The notes under the pieces were generated by a model. The model was not told where the DNA came from and did no database searches. It saw only the letters and a list, made by a program, of their open reading frames with translations. A DNA stretch of 64,000 bases, from assembly GCF_030848805.1 (NCBI RefSeq), contig NC_092365.1, positions 7,502,001 through 7,566,000 of the forward strand, written 5' to 3'. The stretch comes from Temnothorax longispinosus (Eukaryota > Arthropoda > Insecta > Hymenoptera > Formicidae). The translations under genes and the position numbers were made by a program. The stretch's first letter is position 1. Each line of letters opens with the position of its first letter. Of the stretch, positions 42,752 to 53,079 are shown piece after piece.

Positions 42752-43528
42752 TGAAGTTTTAGTATGATGAAGTTCAGACTGTCCTGATCAAAAGTCCTGA
42801 TCAAAAGTCTCAATGGCTGCAAGTTCAGAAAATGCTCATAGTTTCCGAGATACTTGGTCTCAAAATGTTGAAATCGATGATGATTTTTCTTTCATTCATG
42901 CATCGATGCAACACGCATCTGCATACTTTTTCCTCTGAGATTATTTTCAAGCGTGTGGAAGAGCATTGCGAGCAGACCGTGATAGTGCATCGTGTAATCC
43001 AGCACAATACAGGTGCAATGAAAAATCCATTGTTATTTATATTTTATGTTCAATATTTGTTGTGTCACTATAATTACTTCTGCTTTATTTTTTCAAGTTT
43101 CCCTTAAAATTCTTATGATTTTCCAGCCATTGCTTCGAGACAAAAATCGTGAAACTGGAAGAATTGGGCAATTTGCATCATTGTAAATCTTTCTTCACGA
43201 TCGTTTGGAACGGAAGGGGTGAAACGCGCAAAAAGAATCGCATGAAAGAGATGATAGGTGTGATTGTGAGCAACATCAGCGTGAAAAGGTAAAAAAATAA
43301 ACTGTCCTGCTATCCGCTTAAATACACGTTTAAAAACCTTTTAGCCAATATAATAATCAATTCATGCTTGTACATGATGCGTGTATTATAAATTTGTCTT
43401 AAAGAATATTTTGATTTTCATTATTTTATGCCGCATAATGAATAATTATTACTGTTTTTCAGCTCTCAGTGTAAGTGGAGAGAAACGTGAGGAAAACAAA
43501 CATCTTGTCGCGTCGAATACCTAATGGT
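42752..43528. other. Unassigned stretch
   Basis: Contains overlapping short frames on both strands at 42,825-43,107. No known domain, RNA or repeat is recognised. Confidence 0.35.
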
Positions 43529-43532
43529 TTAA

Positions 43533-44318
43533 GGAGGTTCTACAGGTACTCTCTAGTCAGTTGAGAGATGAAAAGAAAATCTTCAAATTCATCGATTCTA
43601 AGTATTCATAAAATATTATCGTGAATTTTGATGATTTAGAGCTTATATCATACCCATATTAGTCGAAGAAAGGAATAATTAAAAATATCGTGTAAGTGCT
43701 CCTTTGACTCTGGCGGCTTATACCTACATGGAAGAAAATGTGGTAACGTCGCGAACTTGACAGTTCTGTTCATATGACCGTGGTTATTCCACAATTTCAC
43801 ATAATTCTAGAGTGAGTACTTCTCCGTAAGCGCTCGTAAACGTTAGGTGCTTAAGTTTGAGGTGCTGTCATACTGTGGTGCTGTATACTGGCTGTCCTGG
43901 CTGTACACTTTTCGCGCGGGTGCAGTCGCTGCGACATTACCAAATCTCCCTTGTTATTCGAAGCACGCTACGTGAACTGTGATATGGCCTGTTTCAATAG
44001 CCAATATCACAAAATTTTACGCGATAACCCTTGTTTTTCTCGATATTTCTGAAAAGCTTAGATTAAGATCTATAAGAGCTCCGTTTTTTGAATCTCTGGT
44101 AAATCGCCTTTATATAATTAACATCTCGTTTCCTGTCTCCAAGAGTCCCTCTGCCATATGTAGCTCATGTTAAAAATTGTGATTTCAAAATTCATTTTTG
44201 CAAATTTTTACACGATAACCGATGCTAAAATTTTTTGAGCACTTTTCTCGCATCTCAATTTATACGTCCATGAAGTTTTTTCCAATTTTTAGATACATCC
44301 ATTATCTGTAGAACCTCC
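43533..44318. mobile_element. TTAA-flanked inverted-repeat element
   Basis: Inverted ends GGAGGTTCTACAG, each bordered by TTAA (43529-43532, 44319-44322). The TTAA target fits piggyBac-type elements. About 790 bp, no transposase frame. Confidence 0.65.
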
Positions 44319-44728
44319 TTAATATGGAATGAGAACAAACGACGACGTATTATTAACGGAACGGCCGAATGAAGATGAACGAATAAGAATAAACGAAGCT
44401 CGTGTCAACAAGTAGAGTATTTCTTTCGAAGAACGACTGCTTAAATTAGGGGAGAGTGGGCACCCTTGAACCACGTTTTTTCAAATCACATTAAAAATGA
44501 TTTTTAATAACTTTATTATAATATAAATGAGACTATTCGATGTTTAATATAATAAACTTTGTAAATGATTTAAGAAATAAATTTTCAGAAATATTTTGCA
44601 AAATTAATGATATTTCGAAATGCTGCGTTTTTCACAGTGGACCAAAAGCGTGGGGTCGATTGAGCCATAGTGTAGGGTACACTGTGACATGTAATGTGAA
44701 AGGTAGATATTCTGTGACACGTAGAAGA

Positions 44729-47346
44729 TGTTACGTCCAACCCCGGGATTAGGATATGAAAATCTGGGAAGCAAGGGAAAGGCTAGCCAGAGGGGTCGGG
44801 GGAAGGGAGGACGCAGCTAGATACTTACAAATGTCGCTCGCAGGTACGCGCTCTGAGACGCGTGGCGCGAGCCGAACGCACTTTTATGACTCAGAAAGGG
44901 TCAACGTCCGTAAAGACGTTAGGACGCCTTTCGTGAGCGGTGCGATCGTCGGTCCTTTTTCGAGTCAGAGAATTTAATCCCTTTAACTCAGAATCGGACC
45001 TCGTGCAATTTCGAGAGGTGGAAGAATGGTGGGTGAGGTCTTAGATTATAAATAAATGGAAATTTATATTTAACGTAAATAAAACATTTATTATAAATTT
45101 AAGTTAAGTAATCTGTCGATATTACAATAGGTCAGAACTAGGCAAATTAAACGGGAGATTGAAAGCATTTTACAATGGAAATGTATGTTTAAGGTATATG
45201 TGTGTACTTCTCGCGGGTGTTACATAAGTGCGGGGGTGATCGGGCAAGATTTCTAAGGAGATACCTACTTGAAAATGCACATCCTGCCCGCTATTATTAC
45301 AATTAGTTTTAGGATTGAAGTTACATGAATTTACTGTGTGTGTGTGTGTTAATCGATGAAATACAGTATATGAGAATTGAAATAAGTAAAACTTAATTTT
45401 ATAGCTATCAATCTAAGGTTACGATCTCAGGATCGCCTACTTCCTCAAGATCGAGAGTCGAGGCGGTCGAGGAGGTTGGGGACGGACTTCGGGAAGAGGA
45501 GGGGGAATCGGGAGGTTCTAGGAAGCGGGCTGGATCGGGGTTGACGGGGACCACGCGAACCGGGACCACGCGAGGCGGGACCACGCGAGGCGGGACCACG
45601 CGAAACGGAGCCACGCGGCAAATAGGGCGATGTTCAGCAATTGGGCGAGAGGGTAGGACAACTGGGCGATAAGACAATATGATAGCGGGACGATTCTGAT
45701 GCGAACAACCGGGTTCCTCCGTAAAAGCTGGTAGGGGCGGTGTGATGGCGAGTCACGGAGGACCGGCGTTGAGCTGCTCCCGGGGGAGTTCGACCTCCCG
45801 TCGCGCCCGCTTGTTCTGGCAATTTCTCTGTCGCCTGATCGTGCGGAGATTCTGTCCTTGAGGGGGTAGAACTTTCGGGTCCACTAAAATTGTTTATTTG
45901 TTTAGTCGATCTCTCTCGGACCCGGTCGGAAGCAAACAAAAAGAAATCGTCGAGCTCAAAGGGGGGGGAGGTCAGTGGACAGGCTGGGTCCGCGACAGCG
46001 ACGAGACGCCGGGAGCCAAGTCAGGCCTACCACAACGCCAACGACCGCTGGGAACTCGATGCCTACACCGACCGACCCACGAGCATAAGCTCAGGGGGGT
46101 CAGTAGACCAGCTGAGTCCACGACAGCGATGAAAACGCCGGGAGGCAAGTCAGGCCCACGACAACGTCAACGACCGCTGGGAACCTGATGCCTACACTGA
46201 CCGACCCCAAAATAATAAGCTTCCGGGGATCCGACAATCGATAGACCGTTTAAGAAGGGGGGCGATAACGCGGAAAAAGAAAGGATTAAGAGAATTACGG
46301 GACTTACTACTTGACGAGTTCAAAACGAGTGGGTTTCTTCTCGGTGTCGCTGGTGGATGAGTCGGAGCAACTGATGTGGTGCTGGATCTCTTGCACAGAC
46401 TCTAAATGCGGAATCGTGACTCGAAAACGGAAGAGATCACGATTATAATACCGAAATGTAGACTAAATCTTCAGAGGCTTGAAGAGACTGAGAAGTTTAG
46501 AGAGGGAGTGCCGCAATCTCGGGGTTTATATAGGAAAATGTAGGGAATGGAAGGGGTGGATTTCATGTGGGGTGTGTCTGGTTTTCGTTTAAAGGATTTC
46601 GGGTTGGCGGGATGTTTCTAATTTTTGTTTAACGGATTTCTTATTGGTTGAGATGTTCCTCACCCAAGAGGTAGATTCTTAAGTTTTCGCCTATCCTGGA
46701 AAGCTAGAGACGGTTATCGATTTTTGCGGTTTTCCATTGGTGAGTCCCCTCTTAAGGCCCCACTGTCTTATTGGGGGTGTAATCCATCGGTTCTTTCCAG
46801 TGACGCATTCGTTTTTCGGCTATCGCCGATTTCTCTTTTATTGGGGTTCCTTACTTATCTCGCGACCCTGTTTTTATATCGACAGACGATGCATACTTCT
46901 CAATCTTAATAGTAGGTACAAGGCAAACAGAACTTCCGCCACGTGTATTTACAATCACGTCCTAGGGTTTGTCTCTGTTTGTCGGAAACATCGCACGAGC
47001 AATTTTAAAAAGCTCGCCCGATGCAATAAAGATCTTCATCAACTCTGTCTGGGATTCAGGCCCTTTTGACGCGTCGTGTCGCCGGGTTTATAGTTATGGG
47101 CCAGACAAGGTTGATAGACAAAATCCGATTACGTATGCCCCGTCTGTCAATATTTTACTCTAAAAGGTCGCTTCGTCGCCTAGGCAAATAGCTATTATAG
47201 TTGTATAAAAAAAAGAATGCGAGATCTAACCTCACCCCGATCGATAACCGTCCGTACTCGGCTTGTTTATCCTAATCTTAGGGCTATCTTAGGTGCATAA
47301 GAATTCCCGCGAAAAAGGGATATCGTGGAGTCCGCAGGACGTAACA
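44729..47346. mobile_element. Probable solo LTR, 2.6 kb
   Basis: The ends are TGTTACGTCC and GGACGTAACA, and AAGA is duplicated on both sides (44725-44728, 47347-47350). A TG...CA frame with a 4-bp target duplication is typical of Gypsy-type LTRs. A 10-bp inverted match at the tips is longer than usual, so a DNA element is not excluded. It is GC-richer than its flanks. Contents include a minus-strand Pro/Val-rich repeat frame (RVVPPRVVPPRVVPVRVVPV at 45,530-45,600), a duplicated 126-bp unit, and a TATATA-containing promoter-like stretch near 46,530. No pol gene is present. Confidence 0.55.
45972..46225. repeat. Two tandem ~126-bp units
   Basis: Both units contain CGCCGGGAG, CAACGACCGCTGGGAAC and ATGCCTACAC. 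They are about 90 percent alike by eye. The reading is open on + through the first unit but shows no known protein. Confidence 0.75.
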
Positions 47347-47390
47347 AAGAGATCTAATTGAAAACTGAAAACAAAGCCTCACAGCGACTC

Positions 47391-47730
47391 GATTACATGT
47401 TATCTGTAACTAAAGGGTGAAAAAAAGAGAAAATAAGCGTAGTTCTTTAAGCGTGGAACAAAAGACCCCATCAATCTGCGTCACATTGGACCCCACTGAA
47501 CATCGATATAACCTCACTTTAGTAGAAATCAACGAATATTGCCTTATAGCGACTCGATTACATGTGATCTGTAACTAAAGAATGAAAAAAAGAGAAAATA
47601 AAAGTGTGGAGATGATTATATCGATGGAAATTATTCCATTTTATAGGAAAAAGTGTAGTTCTGTAAGCGTGGCACAAAGGACCCCATCAACCTGCGTCAC
47701 ATTGGACCCCACTGAACATTGATATTATTT
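47391..47730. repeat. Diverged direct repeat within the TA-flanked element
   Basis: TCTGTAACTAAAG...GAAAAAAAGAGAAAATAA...CATCAA(T/C)CTGCGTCACATTGG occurs twice, about 47,391-47,510 and 47,567-47,730. The second copy has an extra ~50 bases. Confidence 0.7.
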
Positions 47731-48108
47731 ATCGTAAATATTTCAGATACAAAACAATTAAACGTTTTTGTGCGCACTTTGGTATTGAACCTAGATCCCG
47801 ACGAACGTCTTATGAATTTTTTTTTAACTGTAGAATCCTTAGAAATCCATAAATATCAAAAAGTTATGACAAGTAAAAATTTACTTTGCAAGGCTCCAAT
47901 TACATATCTGCCTTTAACTAAAGTATATATGCTTATTTCGGCATAATTTTTTGATGGAAGTTATATGTTTTGAAAACGAAAGTTTTCATACCCACCGTCA
48001 CTATTTTGCAGAACGTTAATACAGAAAACTCGCACTGTCACATTGGACCCCGTGGCTCAAGGGAGCCCACTCTCCCCTACTTTTGCTTGCTTAAAGAGCA
48101 GAGCTCGG

Positions 48109-48437
48109 CCACTGATGACTGAAACGACCCTTTAACTAATTGCACAGAAGTAGAATTTAGTAATTATTGAAATAAGGAAAATTTAGGCCAATTTTCGGGA
48201 TCTTTTACAGGTGAGAGCGGAAACATTGATCTGCATATTGCACGTAGCAAACCGCATAAGACACAGTAAAGAATCGTCGCTGATGTCGATCAATCACCGA
48301 CATGCAATATGCAGATCGATGTTCCCGCCCTTATCTGTATATAATCCCGAAAGTCGGCCTAAATTTTCTTTATTTCAATAATTATTAAATTCTACTTCTG
48401 TTCAATTATGTTAAAGGGTCGTTTCAGTTATCAGTGG
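48109..48437. mobile_element. 330-bp palindromic MITE
   Basis: Arms of about 145 bases: CCACTGATGACTGAAACGAC at the left and, reversed, CCACTGATAACTGAAACGAC at the right. They continue through TTTAGGCC and TGATCTGCATATTGCA. The outer flanks carry GAGCTCGGC on the left and its reverse near 48,620. Confidence 0.8.
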
Positions 48438-48636
48438 ATTGAGAGATATCACTTTAAAAAAAACGCGTCAATAATACCTCGTAAGTGACATAGAAAGCTA
48501 TATAATGTTTATAAATTATACGCGCCTGAGCGGTTCATAGACTGCACGCGGGACGATGCGGTAAGGGGAATAACGCTAGGCAGAGCCAGCCGAAAATCGG
48601 CCGAGAAGTGCATTTCTTGCCGAGCTCTGGATTAGA

Positions 48637-48692
48637 CCCAACTTTGTATATGAACCTTTGATTGCGTATAAAGTTGGGTCTAATAGACCAAA
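48637..48692. repeat. Hairpin TTAGACCCAACTTTGTATA
   Basis: TTAGACCCAACTTTGTATA and its reverse complement (one mismatch) are separated by about 16 bases. It could fold as a stem of 18 or so base pairs. Confidence 0.7.
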
Positions 48693-49601
48693 TTTAAAAG
48701 TAATATATATGAAATAGGGGTAGAAAAATGTGTGCAAATTAGAAATCGCTTATAAAGCTTCTTTTATGAGGAAGCCAAACTAATAAATACTAATAATTAC
48801 GCATCAAATAAAATACAAGCTGCCTCATAGAGGAGCTTTGTGAGCGAAATAAAATCGGTGCAATGGTAGCGATCTGTAATGAAAAGAAAGCAATGTGCAA
48901 GTTTCTAATTTGCACACTATTTTTAATTTTTTTATACACACGTAGAGAATAAACATAAGTTTGCAACGCCGCGCTAGCTATGCACCCCTCGCCAACGGCG
49001 CCGCGATTGCCACGCGAGATAGCGACAGCTGCTGCGTTTTACAAAAACTCCCGATAAAAATTCGTAAGTTTTATTACATTTTCTATTTGTCTAGTACTTT
49101 TTAATTTATCTAGTACTTGCCATTATTGTTTATTTTTTAAAGTTCTCTAAATGTAATATGTTTTGTTATTTTGTAAATTCCTTTATGTATTAAAGTTTTT
49201 TGGAATGTTTGTTTAAAAGGTTTGGGCCTTATTATACTACCATATTTTAATAAAAAGCCCAAAGTAGTCTTTATTTTAAGTTGTCTATAGAATGTTTATT
49301 TGAGAAAGAATTGTCGATTTATTTATGTTTTTCTATTTAGAATAAAGTAAAGTTTAATATCTACAGAACCTTTTTATTGTAATTTATTAATTGACAGAAA
49401 TAACTTATTTTTAAATAAGGTAGGGTTTATTTGCATTTTAGTACGTAATAGTTACTGTAAGAAAAACTAAAAATTGAGAGTAAAATATAATAATTATTAC
49501 TGGGTTAACAGTAATTTTTCTTTATATAAGAGTGGTTAAAGAATCTTTTTTATTTGCTTTTTCTTTGTTAATTTATGATATTTTTTTAGATTGCTATCAT
49601 C
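48693..49601. other. AT-rich sequence upstream of MADF copy 2
   Basis: No gene recognised. A GC-richer patch of about 100 bases (48,960-49,060) has no obvious meaning. Confidence 0.4.
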
Positions 49602-50957
49602 ATGTCAGATCACGATAATTATTGCAATGATTTTGTTTATAATATCGGAGGTTCTTCGGATGATCACACTCAAGATATCGGAAGTTTTTCTGATGATTCT
49701 GAAAACATTATTATTGCAAAAAAAAGTGGCGATGAATTTCTTATAGAATTATATAGAGAACGATCATTTTTGTACGATAAAAGAAATCCTAATTTTAAGG
49801 ATACATTAATGAAACAAAATGCTTGAAACGAAATCTCTAAAACAATGATTGAAACAAATTGTGGTAATTCTTTTATTAAAATTAAATTTTACTAACAAGG
49901 GAACTACCACAACTGTCCGGCTCCGATTTGAATTTCCTTTAAGTATGTTGTTAAACACAAAAATCCAACAGACACGTATTTTTTTATAGGGGCTCTAATT
50001 CATCTTTAGGGGGTGAAACACCCCTTCGAAAAAATCGGTTTTTCTCTTTCGGGCCGAATATCTCCGAAACTATAAGAGATAGAAAACTTTTCAAAAATGG
50101 AAATTAAATGGCTTCAAAAGTACTTTAAAATAATGACAAAATAATTTTTTTATTTTTTTTATTTTTAAATATACCCCCGCCACCAATACATTTTTTTCAA
50201 AATTTTAAAAATTTTTTATCACCAAATAAGAGGTTATTTTTTTACGAATTCAACCATATATAATAAAGTTATGTTACGATAAACCATTTTCAAGAATTAA
50301 TTACAAACGCCTCCGTATATACGCTATCCATGCTCATCTGTACTATGTGCGTAAGTAATTATTGTCGAAACAATAAGATATATAAAAAATGTTGTAAGTA
50401 CAATTTTTATAGTTTTCTATATGCTTTATAATTGTATATATGGGGCAAAATTTGTCAACCGGGCCACCGGCCTGTCCATAATTGTTTTCATCGCAGAAAA
50501 ACTGCCTTGCGCCTAGAGGTAGCTATGAGTAAGAGCTATCGAAAGCCGTGTGCAACTTTGCAGAATTCAGTGTGGCGGTACCAAAATGGTGACCGAAACA
50601 TCTGAAATCCATTAACGGCTTCAATGAAACTATTAGAAAACGAAGAAAATCGTGATTAAAACAGCTCTAAAATGACCTGTGTTAGAGTTAATAGTAGGTT
50701 GACCACGAATAAGTAGCTGGGTGATCGAAATTTGGGATGGTAATCCAATATGGTGGCCAGAAACTGCATTTACGCACTGCAAACTACTGACAATTGACCG
50801 AATCCACTTGAAAATGGTTGTGCGGGTGGTTCATGGACTGTATATGACAAATCCGATCCCAAAGAAGCAAAATCCAAAATGGCGATGATCGAAATCCAGG
50901 ATGGTGATCCAATATGACGGCCGATCCACTCTGTATTGTAAATTATTGGAAATTTAG

Positions 50958-51326
50958 CAGATTCACTCAAAATTCGAATTATGAAACTGGATTCATAAAA
51001 ATGGATTTGACACCTAGGGAAAAACCCTTTTCACAACACCTCCACGGAAAATTTGATTTTCCATGCCTGTAGAGAGGGGCGAAAGTGGTCAATTTCACGC
51101 CAGGGCGGCCATAGCGAGCGGAAAGTAACCACTTTTCTCCCTAGGGAAGAAAGTAGCAACTTACCTCCTTGTTTAGCGGGTGGAAAGTGAGCACTTTCCG
51201 CCCGTTATGGCCGCCCTGGCGTAAAATTTTCCGTGGAGGTGTTGTGAAAAGAGTTTTTCCCTAGGTGTCAAATCCGTTTTTATGAATCCAGTTTCATAAT
51301 TCGAATTTTGAGTGAATCTGCTAAAG
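50958..51326. mobile_element. MITE present only in the left arm of the palindrome
   Basis: Ends are inverted copies of TTTAGCAGATTCACTCAAAA, with arms of about 120 bases (through ACACCTAGGGAAAAAC and CAACACCTCCACGG). The right arm of the host palindrome has the uninterrupted site (ATTGGAAAGGGCCTAGCGG, reversed) at about 53,700. The insertion came after the arms were formed. Confidence 0.85.
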
Positions 51327-51951
51327 GGCCTAGCGGAGTAAGCATGTGAAATCGGCCCTTGATCATACAGAGCTGACATTAATGTCACAAGTTAGTACCA
51401 ATATGATAAAACTTTCCACCAAATATTATTTAAAAAAATTCATTTTTTTAGAAGTTATGCAGGGAGAAAGTAAAATAAAGAAATGTATTTTTCTCGAAAA
51501 CCACTTGACCGATCTTGATGAAAAAAATATATGTTATGTAGACTAATAAAACTAATTAACAAAAAAAATGTCCAAAATGTTTGCCAAAAAAAGACCAAAA
51601 AAAAATATTTGAATTTTTAAATATTTTTTTTTAGGGTGATATTTTCGAGGTACCCCTTTGAAATTTTTACGAAAATTTCTCTTAAAGTGTCCACTACAAC
51701 ATATATTTTTTTCAATTTTTTTTAAATGGTGGAACATAGTTAAAAATACGAAAATCGTAAGCGTCGCGTCACTCCGGCGCACAGTGCAGTGCCATTCCGC
51801 GTTGCGGGTGTTCGATGTAACTTTAATAGCACATATGTACGTCTGCAATTAGCCTATAATATGTATACTTTTTAATTTTTATAGTTTCCAGAGTTTACCA
51901 CGTGGAGGTTGCAGTACGGTTTTAAACTCCTTATCGGGGTGCTTCTTTAAC

Positions 51952-52383
51952 GTGAGTCCCCTCGCCTCTCACTATATTTCCGTAAAATCGGGGTGCCTTT
52001 TTAACGTGAGTCCCCTCGCCTTTCACTACGTTTCTGTAAAATCAGGGTGCTTTTTTAACGTGAGTCCCTTCGCCTCTCACCACGTTTCCGTAAAATCGAG
52101 GTGCTTTTTTAACGTGAGTCCCCTCGCCTTTCACTACGTTTCCGTAAAATCAGGGTGCTTTTTTAACGTGAGTCCCTTTGCCTCTCACTACGTTTTCGTA
52201 AAATCAGGGTGCTTTTTTAACGTGAGTCCCCTCGCCTTTCACTACGTTTCCGTAAAATCAGGGTGTTTTTTTAACGTGAGTCCCTTTGCCTCTCACTACG
52301 TTTCCGTAAAATCGGGGTGCTTTTTTAACGTGAGTCCCCTCGCCTTTCACTACGTTTCCGTAAAATCAGGGTGCTTTTTGAAT
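51952..52383 (+). repeat. 54-bp minisatellite, 8 units (left arm)
   Basis: Eight exact-length units starting GTGAGTCCCCTCGCC. Unit length is a multiple of three, so one frame stays open and reads an 18-residue repeat (NVSPLAFHYVSVKSGCFF). Units alternate between CTCGCCTTTCACTACG and TTTGCCTCTCACTACG types. Confidence 0.9.
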
Positions 52384-52456
52384 GTAAGACCCCTCTCATT
52401 ACACCCTACACCTACGATTTATTTAATCTTCTTCACTATCACTGTCTATTACTGGA

Positions 52457-52657
52457 ATGTTATTTGTTTTCTTATATAAACAAATCGCTAATGGGCTACG
52501 AACAATTAGATGCTGCTGTCATATTGCTGCAATTATATATTATCTATCTCATGCAAGATATTTAGCGAAAATTTTGAAACCAGCAGAAATACTGAGCAAT
52601 CTGTTTAAGAAAACAAATAACATTCCAGTAATAGACAGTGATAGTGAAGAAGATTAA
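52457..52657 (+). pseudogene. C-terminal tail of a transposase in the palindrome loop
   Basis: The frame reads ANGLRTIRCCCHIAAIIYYL, then SHARYLAKILKPAEILSNLF and ends in the acidic DSDSEED stop. Such tails (CH..(x)..IYYL..ARY, PA.(x)L, acidic end) occur in some insect transposase-like proteins that I cannot name with certainty. Only about 45 residues fall in the unpaired spacer; the flanking residues are in the mirrored arms. It looks like the last exon of the autonomous relative. Confidence 0.4.
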
Positions 52658-52691
52658 ATAAATCGTAGGTGTAGGGTGTAATGAGAGGCGA

Positions 52692-53079
52692 GGGGTCTTA
52701 CATTCAAAAAGCACCCTGATTTTACGGAAACGTAGTGAGAGGCGAGGGGACTCACGTTAAAAAAGCACCCCGATTTTACGGAAACGTAGTGAGAGGCAAA
52801 GGGACTCACGTTAAAAAAGCACCCTGATTTTACGGAAACGTAGTAAAAGGCGAGGGGACTCACGTTAAAAAAGCACCCCGATTTTACGGAAACGTAGTGA
52901 GAGGCAAAGGGACTCACGTTAAAAAAGCACCCCGATTTTACGGAAACGTAGTGAGAGGCAAAGGGACTCACGTTAAAAAAGCACCCTGATTTTACAGAAA
53001 CGTAGTGAAAGGCGAGGGGACTCACGTTAAAAAAGCACCCCGATTTTACGGAAATATAGTGAGAGGCGAGGGGACTCAC
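52692..53079 (-). repeat. 54-bp minisatellite, 7 units (right arm)
   Basis: Inverse of the left array but with seven units instead of eight and a different order of unit types. Confidence 0.9.

Larger units (their letters stand above)
44449..48077. mobile_element. 3.6-kb TA-flanked inverted-repeat element carrying an LTR insertion
   Basis: The ends GGGGAGAGTGGGCACCCTTG and, reversed, GGGGAGAGTGGGCTCCCTTG match over 27 bases with two differences. TA lies outside each end (44447-44448, 48078-48079). Inside, the phrase CACATTGGACCCC recurs at about 47,489, 47,698 and 48,040. Without the 2.6-kb LTR-like insertion the element is about 1 kb. A short frame at 47,719-47,946 is unrecognised. Confidence 0.75.

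Noticed and set aside
42825..43107. Short overlapping frames on both strands
   Set aside because: No homology recognised and both strands equally open; unsupported as genes.
51952..52383. CRISPR-like array of regular repeats
   Set aside because: Units are contiguous without spacers, and the genome is eukaryotic.
51952..53079. 18-residue repeat protein in the minisatellite
   Set aside because: Open in both arms only because the unit is 54 bp; no start context or conserved domain. Kept as a repeat, not a gene.
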